Source of the DNA: Blastomyces gilchristii SLH14081
Lineage: Eukaryota > Ascomycota > Eurotiomycetes > Onygenales > Ajellomycetaceae
Assembly: GCF_000003855.2 (NCBI RefSeq)
Contig: NW_003101661.1
Span: forward strand, 251,663 to 315,662
Direction: 5' to 3'
Length of the DNA stretch: 64,000 nt
Both the position numbers and the translations under genes were made by a program. Below are positions 50,150 through 60,938 of this stretch, in pieces; the stretch's first letter is position 1; each line of letters begins with the position of its first letter. The notes under the pieces were generated by a model. That model did no database searches. It saw nothing but the letters and a program-made list of their open reading frames with translations, and was not told the origin of the DNA.

Positions 50150-53100
50150 AAAGATCACTATAACTGCAGCTTCACAGTGATACAGTGATTTAACTTATTA
50201 TATTAATAAGATAATAAGAATTCTTCTGATTTCAATATAAGATTTGAAGAATATTAAGAGAAATTGACTGATGATTTGAATCAATTAAAAACATAGCTTT
50301 ATCTTACAAAGCTAACTCATAAGATGTGAACAATGATATTATAATATCAGAGTTTATTAATTAATTATACTAAGCTTGTCAACCTGGCTTCTCAAATTGA
50401 TTTAAATAATTAATTCTTTAAGAAAAAGATTAATAAGATCTCTTCTAAGTAATCAATGATAGAATCTAAACAGTGCTGTGACAGCTTCAGTGTAGAGAAA
50501 GTAAAGAAGAATTTCAAGTATTCTGATTCTTCACTCACTATAAAGAAATGTTAAAAAAGATTTGATAAAAATCTCTGTTTCAACTGCAGAGCTGATAAAC
50601 ACTATATCAGTAATTATAAGAAGTTAAAGAAGAGAAGAAACTGAGAAGATATCTTCTCAAAGTTAACTTCTCTTCTGACAAATGTATTTATAGAAGATAA
50701 TGAAGAGAAAGAAATGAAGAATTAATAATTCTTATATCTTTAAGTTCATATTATAATCATAATATATACTCTGAATGAAGAGATATTAGTAAGATATCTA
50801 CTTAACTTCAGAGTGAATACTAACTTCATATTCTATTTCTTTTCTTTGATAAAGAGTTGAAAGAAGATAGATCTGTCAGATTATATAAAATTTACTAATG
50901 AAATAAAATATCACTGTTTTAATATAATTCAAGTGAAGTATGTAATCATAGATTTAGAAGAAATCTTTAAGAAGAGTAGTCTGCTTCTTCATATAGTTAA
51001 TATTATAGATAAGAACATTATTCTAAATCTCTTATAATTAAGAGAAAACAATTCTCTCATTGACTGAGTCACTCAGATATGACAGTACTGTCTTACTAAT
51101 AAAGAGACAGTGATAGAGAAATCTGAAGAGTTTCATCAGAAGAATCTTGAGAAAAAGATTAAGTTAATATACTGTATAACAGATGATTGAGACTTGAGAA
51201 TAGATAAAGAAGTTATTACTCTCACTACAAGCTTAATAGCAGTATTCATTATTAAAGATGAATATGTATAATGTCTCTTTACAGATTTTAAGAATGTCTT
51301 TTCAGAAAGAGAAGCAGTGAAGTTTCCTGATATCAAGATATAATATAAGATTTATCTTGAAAATAATGTAATAATGCTGTATAAGTCTCTTTACAATCTG
51401 TCTGTAAAGAAATTGAATGTTCTGTATAAATATCTTGAAGAAGTACAATCAAAGAACTGAATATATTTATCAAAGAGTTTGACAGAGATGTCTATACTCT
51501 TTGTATTCAAGAAGAATGATAGGCTACATCTATGTGTAGACTACAGAGATCTTAATAAGATAATAGTTAAGAATTACTATTCATTATCATTGATTAATGA
51601 GATGATCAATCAGTTATCTGAAGCAAAGATATTCTCAAAGATTGATATACAGAATATCTATCATAGAATCAGAGTTAATAAAGATGATATTTGAAAAACA
51701 GCTTTTTATATCAAGTATGATAATTTTGAATATTATGTTTTATCTTTTAATCTTTGTAATACTTCAGTCATCTTTCAGATTTATATAAATAAGATACTGC
51801 AGAGCCTTGTCAACATCTTCTATATAGTATATCTGAATGATATTCTAATCTTTTTAAAATCAGAGAAAGAATATGATACTCATGTTTAAGAAGTATTGAG
51901 TTGCTTGAGACAGTATTAACTCTATATAAATACTGAAAAATGCTTATTCTATATACAGAAGATTGATTTCTTAGATTATATTATTGAGATGAATAACATT
52001 TCAATGAACAGAAGTTAGATCTCTGCTATTGAGAACTGACTGACACTGCAGATATACTGTGAGATACAGATGTTTCTAGAATTTGTAAATTTCTACAGAT
52101 AATTCATCTATATATATTCACAGATTACTGCTTCTCTTACAGATCTGTTAAAGAAAAGTGTGAAAGACAGAAAAATAGAACTGTTTATTCTCATTCAAGA
52201 TATCATGCAGGTATTTACAGAATTGAAACAAGCTTTTATAGATGTTATAATGCTGAATCACTTTAATTCTGACTTATTCAGTCAGTGTGAGACTGATGCA
52301 TTCAGAAATGAAGTCTGTAAAATCTTTTCACAGTTGACACTGAAGACTTTTCAATATTGAAAGAATTAGAAGATAATCATCTCTGAAGAAATAGATAATG
52401 AATTATCTATAAGAGAAGACTTTTTTATAGAGTCTATAAGACACTGTAAATGAAGATCAGTGATCTTCTTCTTCAAGAAGTTATCACTCATGCAGAGAAG
52501 ATATAATATTCATGATTAGAAGATGTTAATAATTGTTAAATTCTTTAAGATCTGATAATATTATCTTCAGAGTAGTAAGTACTCAGTGTAAGTTCTCACT
52601 GATCATGCAAATCTGCATTACTTCTTAATAACAAAGAGCTTGACAGAATGTCAAGTCAGATGAGCAGAGCTGCTTTTAAAGTATGATTTCTATATCTGAT
52701 ACTGTTCAGGTCAGCTTAATCTTACTAATATAGTGTCTAAACAGTCTAATTATAATATCATTGATATGAAGAAGAATTCTATAAAAGAATCTCTGCTATC
52801 ACTGCAGAAGAAGCTGGCTGCAGAGAGTTAGAGTTCTCTGAAGCTCAGAAACAGCACTGAAGAGACAGCTGCACAACTCAGTATAGAAGATGAAAGAAAA
52901 TTCAGATTCTCACAGAGAACTGACACTGAAGATCATGAGCTTCTTATATTATATCTTACAATTATTAAATAAATAAAGAATGAAATAATCTACAATCTTT
53001 CAATCTGACTACTTTTAAAATTCATTGATAAGTTATAGAAGAGAGATGTCTTTACTACAGCTTAAATTCAGAAGTTGAAGAAGAAAGAATCTGATTTGAA

Positions 53101-54560
53101 CTTAAAAGAGACAGACTCTGAGTGAGATAGTACTGCTAAGAAATCAAGTCACTGATAACTAGAAGAATATAAACTTCTACTGCTGAATAGTTCAGTCTTC
53201 ATTTCTTATAGCAGAGTAATGTATCAGAAGTTATTAAGAATTTATTATAATAATTTTTATACAGAGTACTTCAGATTAGAGAAGACTGAGAAGCTTTTAA
53301 AATATAAATATATTTAAGATAAGCTCTGAACAGATGTTAAAGAGTATATTGAAACTTACAATATCTATCAAAGAATAAAGATTCTGCAGTATAAGTAATA
53401 CAGTAAGTTAATATCACTGTCTGTTTCAAAGAACTTATGATAGAATCTATTAATAAATTTCATAGTTAATCTGCTGAAGTTAATAAGAGTTAAAGAATAT
53501 AACTTAATTTTAGTTATTATTAACTACTTTATAAAGATGATCAGATATATCTCTACTTATAAAAAGATTAAAGTCTCTAAATTAACTGATCTATTTTTAG
53601 ATACTATTATTTATAATCACAGTGCTCTGAAATTATTAATAACAGATTGAGAATTCCTCTTCATTAGTAAATACTGATTGACTTTTTACTATTATCTTAT
53701 AATAAGATGTCTTCTCAGTACTGCATTTCATCTGCAGACTGATAGTCAGACTGAATATCAGAATCAGACACTAGAACAGCATCTTCAAGCATTCTATTTA
53801 TATTATTAGAATGATTGACTTAAACATCTTCTAACTACTGAATTTATATATAATAATATAAAGAATACAATCTTAAAGATATCTCTCTTCTATACTTATT
53901 ATGAATATAATTCTTTATTACTCAGTGACATCATGAATAATATTCTGAAGAAGAGAATAGACAGTCAGAATATTAAATAGATATAGAGAATAGAGTATTT
54001 CTCAGTATTAGAAGTAAAAGCAAGATTGAAACTTTTAAATAAAATTCATAAGAAGACAGTGAAAAGCATTCATTATACTTAGAAGTAATAGATAAAATAC
54101 TATAATTGAAAACATCTTCTGATAAAGTTCTTAATAGAGAATTAAGTACTACTTTCAGCAAAGAATATCAAGATAATAAGATTATATAAGAAGCTCAGTG
54201 AGTAATGACTAGAATCTTTCTTAGTAATAAGAGTGATAAGTAAGCAGATATATAAGTTGAAATTACTCACAGAATTGAAATCAATTCATTCTATTTTTCA
54301 TATTTTCTATTTAAAGCTTTATAAGTAATACTCTGAAATGAAGTCATCTCAGCTGAATAATATCAATATTAAGAGTGATACTGAATATCTTATAAAGAAA
54401 ATATTGAATAAGTGAATATATTATAATAAGTTTCAATATCTTGTGAAATAAGAAGAATATTCATTATTAGAGAATTCATAAGAACTGCTTGAGTATTTGA
54501 ACAATGCTGAGAAAGAGATTACAAGCTATGAGATAACTAGTAGAGACTGTCTTATTATAT
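50150..54560 (+). pseudogene. RIP-degraded gag-pol of gypsy A copy 2
   Basis: Zinc-knuckle relic near 50570-50620 (FNCRAD-like, with changed ligands); reverse transcriptase with an open 71-residue piece at 51479-51694 (HLCVDYRDLNKI) and the YxDD box near 51830 again read YLND; RNase H piece 52160-52360; integrase about 53450-53800; chromodomain about 54370-54540. Many stops throughout. Confidence 0.88.
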
Positions 54561-55624
54561 ATCAGAGACATTGAGTAAGAAATGCTGCTTAAGACTTCTC
54601 ATTTTTCTTAAAGAGTTTTTTAGAGATAATCTCACAGTGATGAGCTAGTGTCTTATAGACTCTGTAGTACTCTTCTTCTATTTTCTCTTAAAGAGTTTTT
54701 TAGAAGTTTAATAAGACTATATAAGTATAAAATTCCTGAAGTAATTAGAGAAAAGAAATATTTGAAATCAATAAAAAAGATTAATATTATTAACTTATAA
54801 GCTGCTACTATTCTAGTGAGGCTGCAGCCTGCTGAAAAAGTAAAAAGAAGAAATCTCAGAGTCTACTCATTAATAATTATACTCTTATCAAACTCATTCT
54901 TCACTGTTGAAGTCTCTGATACTGATATCTTTATCTATTAAGAAGTTAGCACTGTGACACTGCAGAGAAGCATGCTGCAGAAGAGTATAAAAGATACTGA
55001 AAGTATCAACTTATTAACTTATAAAGTATCTCAGTTATCTATTTCAACTGAAGTGAGATTCTCTTCAATCAGTGATTGATCTCTGCAGTACTTTTAATAA
55101 TGATACTGATTAATCTCTTCTTAAGATTAGTTATTCTGAGATGTTTTTTCATCTCAGAGACTCATACTTTTATCTCTTTTTACAGATGAGTAAGAAAGAC
55201 CTTCTCAGTCTTGACAGAATCTGTTAATACTTAAAGCTTCAAGACTCTCACTCTGTACTGCTTGAGTATCTAGACTTCTTATCAGAGTTAACATGATATC
55301 TTTCTGTGAGATAATACTTACAGAGAGATAGAAGTTATTATTACAGATATAATAGAAACAATGAGAGTGAGAGAAGAAACAGGTATATAAAATCCTCTCT
55401 TTCTTCAGCTGCTTAATACAGTGCAGACAAGTAGCAGTACTGATCAGAGATTATATCAGAGCCTTCTTACAGAGAGAAGATAAAGAAACTGCAGAACTCT
55501 GCAGACTTAACTCAGTAGTATTCTGAGCAGGACTCAGACATATCACAGAAGAGGAACTACAGATTAAGCTTCTCAGAGTTACTGTTTCTAAAATCAAGCT
55601 CTTTTCAGATTTCTCTCTGAATGA

Positions 55625-55915
55625 TTATACAGAGTCATATATCACTGTATTAACTGAGAAGAAGAGCAGTGTCACAATAGCAGTGAAGAGAGCAGAGAAC
55701 AGATCAGACACAGACACATCAGTCAGTAGAAGAGATAACACTTCACTGCAAGATATAGTAACTTTCATCACAGCTGTAAGAGATGTAGAAGAAGAAGAAG
55801 ATGTGATAATAAAAGTAATACTCTCACAGCTCATTGATGTCACTGTCTTTATCTTCAACCTGACTTTCTTAACAGTCACAGAGATTATAGCTGCACTATA
55901 AAGATATTTACTCAC
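55625..55915 (-). other. Second copy of the conserved post-chromodomain open region
   Basis: 96 open residues on the minus strand, matching 37922-38200 in the other copy; 72 codons are also open on the plus strand (55683-55901). Confidence 0.45.
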
Positions 55916-56375
55916 TAGAAAACATCAGAATAAGTTCTTTATTATTCTTCAAGAATGATACTCTCATACACTCACTATTATAATTAAGAGAGAGAAGAAA
56001 AATATTTCATAGAGAGAGAAAATCTTTTTAAAAAAATTCTATTACTACTGTTAACTTTATCTCTAAAATATATCACTTTTACAGAGAATTTTATATATAG
56101 AATAAAATATAATAAGAGATCTGTAAGTCACTTATTAACTATATTTTTCTCATTTTAAATTAATATATAAGAAACTCACTTATTACATGTTTAATTTGAA
56201 TAAAGATGAATAAAGAAAGATCTACACAGTCAGCAGAAAAACTCATCTATTTCTTTATATTATATACAGTATATACACTGTCAATTGATTGATAACTGTT
56301 GCTATACAACAAAGATAATTTCTAATTCAGTAAATCTTGAGAATATAGAAACTATACTTTTAAAGAGAAGAGTAT

Positions 56376-56919
56376 TATCACACTTCTAACTGTATCAAGA
56401 CTCTGTTACAGTTTCACACAGCTTATTACTTTTATATAAATAATTTCATTTATTCTGCAGACTATCTGAATCAGTTTTCAACTACTTTATAATATTATTC
56501 AGATATATTATAGAAAGATCTGATTGATAAATATAAGAATCTTACTTTTATATAAGATCAGCAGATTACTTTTTCTTAGCAGTAAGATATCACTAAGATA
56601 TCACTTCAGCTATTCTCACTTATAAAATAAGAGAAGGTATCTGCTCATTATCTATATAGAATAACTAGATACTGACTTCTTATAAAAGATGTCAGTGATT
56701 TGTTTTTTCTTCTACTGAAATATATACAAGAGTTACTATGTGTTTCATATAATATTCTTAGTATACTAAGTATTATATCTGTGATATCTCTGCAATAACT
56801 CTGTAGTCTACAAGCTCACTATTTAAGTAAGATAGTCAAGCTCACTTATACAGCTTCTTAAATAACTATCTTTATATAACACTGCTGACTAGTCACCGCT
56901 TTGATTTCATCACATTACA
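56376..56919 (+). repeat. 3' LTR of gypsy A copy 2
   Basis: Starts TATCACACTT (for TGTCACGCTC) and ends CATCACATTACA; 544 bp. Confidence 0.92.
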
Positions 56920-56994
56920 TAAATAAACAGATAAATTCATATAGAATATAAAAAGATGTTTTACAGAATTTTAAAATATATTAAGATAAAAATA

Positions 56995-57560
56995 TTTAAT
57001 AATTAATTTTAAATTGATTTTAAATTGATTCTGAATTGATTCTGAATTAATTATAGTAATAAAAATAAATTTAATCTATATATTTAAGTAATTAATAATT
57101 GATTGAAAATCAGTTGATAATTAATTCAGTACTATTATTAAATTCAAGAATAATTTCAGTATTAAATTAATTTTGAATTGATTTTGAATTGATTCTGAAT
57201 TAATTGTTAATTAATTATAGTAATAAAATAAATTCAATCTGTATATTTAAGTAATTAACAATTGATTGAAAATCAGTTAATAATTAATTCAGTGTTATTA
57301 TTAAATTCAAGAATAATTTCAGTATTAAATTGATTTTGAATTGATTTTGAATTGATTTTAAATTGATTCTGAATTAATTATTAATTAATTATAGTAATAA
57401 AATAAATTCAATCTGTATATTTAAGTAATTAACAATTGATTGAAAATCAGTTGATAATTAATTCAGTGTAAATTATATAAATACTTACTTTATTATTAAA
57501 TTCAAGAATAATTTCAGTATTAAATTGATTTTAAATTGATTTTGAATTGATTGTAGAATT
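56995..57560. repeat. AT-rich tandem repeat, three units of about 162-175 bp
   Basis: The landmark TATTTAAGTAATT recurs at 57081, 57243 and 57418, each followed by GATTGAAAATCAGTT and TTCAAGAATAATTTCAGTAT. Between them are short sub-repeats of TTGAATTGAT. It lies inside the candidate TIR element. Confidence 0.85.
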
Positions 57561-57723
57561 GATGATAAATAATTAAGAAAGAAAGAGTGGTTTCAAATTA
57601 TAAGAAAAGATGTATTGAGCGAGGTCAGGTAGTGGCATGGGCCACATTTGCGAGGTCAGCTTACATAACGAGGTCAAGTGGCGCACTTAGCGAGGTCAAG
57701 TTTTCTGCTTCCTGCGTCGATAC

Positions 57724-57807
57724 GGACTACGGAGTATCTGCTTGAAAGTTCATTAGTACTTAAATACTTGCATGCTATTATCTACTGTCTAGCAACGGTA
57801 GAGGGAA
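57724..57807 (+). promoter_or_regulatory. Promoter-proximal remnant of the DNAJC28-like gene
   Basis: Only about 84 bp of apparently unique sequence separates the start codon from the repeat block. The rest of the ancestral upstream region appears to be 30 kb to the left. Confidence 0.45.
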
Positions 57808-59460
57808 ATGATGAGATGTCAGCAACTGTTCGTTTTTCATTACTGTGCCCCATGCCTTCGCGCACAACGTCTACGGCCAGGTTCTCGCCATGAACGCATT
57901 ATCCGAACAAGGGCATTCTCTGCTGGGCTAAGAGGTGTTTCGCAACATGAACAAACTCAATCAAGAGAGAGTGGCCAAGAGAAACGAGATGGGATATCCA
58001 GTGCAGAGGAGGGCGCAATGTCAAGAATGCTATCCTTAATGGCGGACGAATCGATGTTAGAAGGCGGGAGATCCTCCCGCAAAAACATGCAAGAGGCAGG
58101 CTTCTCCGAAGAGTTGAAAAAGAAGCTAGAGGAGAGGATTGCAGAGAGTACTTTTCGAAATGAGAATGCTGCTGCGTTCTCTCTTGTCAATATGCCGGTA
58201 TGAAACATTTATACTTACTACAGGTTCAAGCCTGTTTGGAACTTTTACCGCCGTACAATTTTTGCCGCTCATATTATATTGTAACAATAGAATAACCGTC
58301 ACAGGCCAGTGCCGGCAGAGGAACCCAAGATATCGCTGCAGCGGCTCCGTGGACAGGGACCGAATCCATCCACGACGCCTCACTCCGGATGCTACACGAT
58401 GCAAGCAAGCCAATACGAGTCCCATTTAAGCCCCCGCAGCCCGGTCCGAAGAACCTGCTCCCAACGGTGAAAAAGTCCATATCATCGAGCGAGCGCCTCG
58501 CCGCCGCTCGCGATCGCACATCCACCTACGCCCTAAGTCGGGACCCCAACATGTCCGAACGGGAGCGCGAAGCGATCCGTAGAGAACTACAAGAGCGATT
58601 CACGCCTGGCGCGCGCGCGATCACACCTCATGGACTTAGCTCGCTGGCAAACGAGCGCATCGAAGATGCAATCGCCCGTGGCCAGTTCCGGAATATCCAA
58701 CGCGGCAAGGGAATCAACACTGAACGTGATCACAACGCAAGCAGCCCCTATATCGACACGACAGAATACCTGCTGAATAAGATTATTCAGAAACAGGAAG
58801 TTACCCCACCATGGATTGAGAAGCAACAGGAGGTAGCGAAAGAGGTTGATCGGTTTCGGAGGCGGTTGCGTAGTGATTGGAAGAGACACGCTGTGCGGCT
58901 CATTGCAAGCCAGGGTGGATCACTGGAAAGTCAGATTCAGCGAGCGCGGGGTTATGCCGCTGCGGAAGTACGGTTGGGCAATAACGGACAGAATACGTCG
59001 CATACGGCAGAAACCAATGCAAAAGCACCCGAATCCCATAACAACTCCTCCGCATCTCAACATCTCCCATCTGTCCCACCACTGCGAGATGCCGACTACC
59101 TAAAAATCGAACAGGCATACCATAACCCTGACAGTTAAAAACCTCAATGCACTAATAAGGTCCTACAACCTTATGGCTCCCCCCGTTGCTCAGAAACCCT
59201 ACCTGAAACTCGAGCGTGAATTGCTCTCCTGCTACGCGGACGTGGCGCCGTCTCTACCAGGCGAACTGCAACGGAGAGCAACAGAGAAGTTACGCAATTC
59301 GACTCGTAGTATTCCACCAGGGCTCCATGAGTCCGGTTTACTTAAAAGTCTATCTCTGACGCAAAACGTGCGGCTTCATGAGGAGAATCCGTCCAAGCGG
59401 TATGGATTTAAACAATTCTGGCGAGATCTATGGAACCGGAATGATACTGCGACCGGCTAA
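57808..59460 (+). CDS. Mitochondrial DNAJC28-like (DUF1992) protein, one apparent frameshift
   Basis: Model: join(57808..58197, 58305..59460) with one surplus base near 59124, about 514 residues. The intron is GTATGA to CACAG (107 bp), joining NMP to ASAGRGTQD. The N-terminus is basic and Arg-rich without acids (HERIIRTRAFSAG), a mitochondrial presequence. The DUF1992 core is at SLANERIEDAIARGQFRN, then ERD, then EYLLNKIIQKQEVTPPWIEK. The frame 58305-59138 ends after QAYHNPDS, but the next frame already reads LTVKNLNALIRSYNLMAPPV and runs to 59460 (KPYLKLERELLSCYADVAP, FKQFWRDLW). Deleting one A makes the whole reading frame continuous. The family lacks a J domain in fungi; its role is unclear. 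Start at 57808 or 57811. Confidence 0.87.
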
Positions 59461-60065
59461 ACTCACATGGATTCTATGCACTCTAGAACAGGTAATTGGA
59501 GCAGCAATTTCTTAGGTCATTGTACATTTGATTTAGGACACTGTGCCTTACAGGGGGTGGTATGTGCGTTCCAGGGTGTCTTTGAAATGAATCTCATGAG
59601 CGATGGTCGTGTTTGTATGAATTTGACCATTCGATGACCATTTGATGTTGGCAAAAGGTGTGTTGGGAGGTTAAGGGTAAAGGAACTGTGTGCTTTGATC
59701 GAAGAAGGCAGGGAAAGGCGGCAAAAGTCATAATGATCATTTCTGTTGTGCCCGGCACTCCTTTCAAGACAGAGTATTGCAAAGGCAACGCAAATTCCGC
59801 GATATTTATCGGTCCCAAAAAACCGCAGGTTGGGATACCCTAGCGCGTAGGTGAGAGAATATGGGATCTAGTCTGCTGCTCCGAACTGCCAATGGGTGTC
59901 AAGCCTAAGGAATAAGCAGGCGTCAAAATCATAGCCTTATGCTCTGCTAGGCACACGCCAAACGTACGAAAAGGAGAAACAGATGTCAAGCACGTAAGAA
60001 ACGACAGAGCCGAGCGAGTGGACTTAGGGTGGGGGATAATTGATAATTGATATCTTGAACATGCT
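59461..60065. other. Convergent intergenic region
   Basis: 3' flanks of the DNAJC28-like gene (+) and the membrane protein gene (-). Nothing else recognised. Confidence 0.5.
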
Positions 60066-60938
60066 TTACACGAGCACGATTACCACATCCTCATCATCGT
60101 CATCCCCATCAGCATATGGCGGCGGTGCGGAAATCATTGCAGCGTCCTTCTCATTATGCTCTCTCACTTCGTTCTCATGATCCCGTCGGAACTTATAACA
60201 ACCCCACCATAGGCGTATGACAGAGTAAGCGGAATTTAAACACAAAGCCATTGACATTGCTGCATATACGGTGGCCGCGTCTAGTCTGGCAAAATCTTGG
60301 GGACTAGAAATACCAGAATCCGTGCTTTCAAGCGAGGGTTTCGGGGGCAATATAGAACTCAAAACAGGGCCATCGTGAACTCCGTAAACCAGAAGTACGC
60401 CTGTTACATGGAATACAGAACCCAATAAAGCACGGGCAAATGCTGCATCTTGCTTTCTTCGTGGAGAGTTGTCTGGCGATCCGGCGTCATCATTGGACGG
60501 AATAGACGGATCTTGCACTTCATTTTCATCGTCACCATAGGCTGTGAAGTGATTCCGCGGCACAAGATGGAGAGCAATCGGTACCATAAGGACAGGAATG
60601 GCAAGAATTTGCATCGTAACCCAACATATCAGGACCAGTTTGGTGGCCGCAGAGTCGCGCAAGGACGCACTCCAGTCCGAGGCGGGATCGGCAATCGAGA
60701 ATAACGATCTCGATTTCACCGCGGCAGAGACTGTAGCACGGAGGGGGATAATAAAAGGACGCCATGGAATTTTTGGGTAGTCGTTTTTGGGCCAACCAGC
60801 TTGTGCCATATCTGAATCGCCAAAAGGGAGCCGCGATACCACCTCCAAATCCCCAACCCAGACCTCGTTTACCGCGTTCCCTGGTTCGAAGAAATTGGGG
60901 GAGCGGACACCAGTGACTGCTGAGACTTTATTCCCCAT
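60066..60938 (-). CDS. Predicted N-myristoylated membrane protein with PPxY tail
   Basis: 290 residues from the ATG at 60938. That start gives MGNKVSAVTG, an N-myristoylation consensus (Gly2, Ser6); the frame is open 16 codons further upstream but that stretch looks like 5' UTR. Three hydrophobic segments: LVLICWVTMQILAIPVLMV (about residues 101-128), ALLGSVFHVTGVLLVYGV (about 172-195) and AATVYAAMSMALCLNSAY (about 223-248). Between them is a polar loop with SPRR. The C-terminus carries PPPY followed by an acidic run, the kind of PPxY motif that WW domains of Rsp5/Nedd4 ligases and arrestins bind. I do not recognise the family; function is unknown. Confidence 0.7.
   Translation of the reverse strand: MGNKVSAVTGVRSPNFFEPGNAVNEVWVGDLEVVSRLPFGDSDMAQAGWPKNDYPKIPWRPFIIPLRATVSAAVKSRSLFSIADPASDWSASLRDSAATKLVLICWVTMQILAIPVLMVPIALHLVPRNHFTAYGDDENEVQDPSIPSNDDAGSPDNSPRRKQDAAFARALLGSVFHVTGVLLVYGVHDGPVLSSILPPKPSLESTDSGISSPQDFARLDAATVYAAMSMALCLNSAYSVIRLWWGCYKFRRDHENEVREHNEKDAAMISAPPPYADGDDDDEDVVIVLV

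Larger units (their letters stand above)
49096..56919 (+). mobile_element. Ty3/gypsy chromovirus A, copy 2 (7.8 kb)
   Basis: 544-bp LTRs at 49096-49639 and 56376-56919 with perfect 5-bp TSD TAAAT (49091-49095 and 56920-56924). Colinear with 31421-39196 over its whole length. Inserted in the candidate TIR element. Confidence 0.93.
48913..57710. mobile_element. Candidate TIR DNA element (about 970 bp) split by gypsy A copy 2
   Basis: Inverted ends: left 48921-48990 starts CAGAAAACTTGACCTCACTA, right 57616-57707 reads the same inward (reverse complement CAGAAAACTTGACCTCGCTA), with several TGACCTC(G) units in each. Immediately outside is a 13-bp direct repeat CCTGCGTC[T/G]ATAC (48900-48912 and 57711-57723). 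Removing the gypsy and its TSD leaves about 970 bp, mostly the AT-rich tandem repeat. No transposase is present; superfamily undecided. Confidence 0.55.

Noticed and set aside
57600..57710. CGAGGTCA units spaced like a CRISPR array or hormone-response-like sites
   Set aside because: Units are too short and irregularly spaced, and are inverted at 48921-48990, fitting subterminal repeats of a TIR element.
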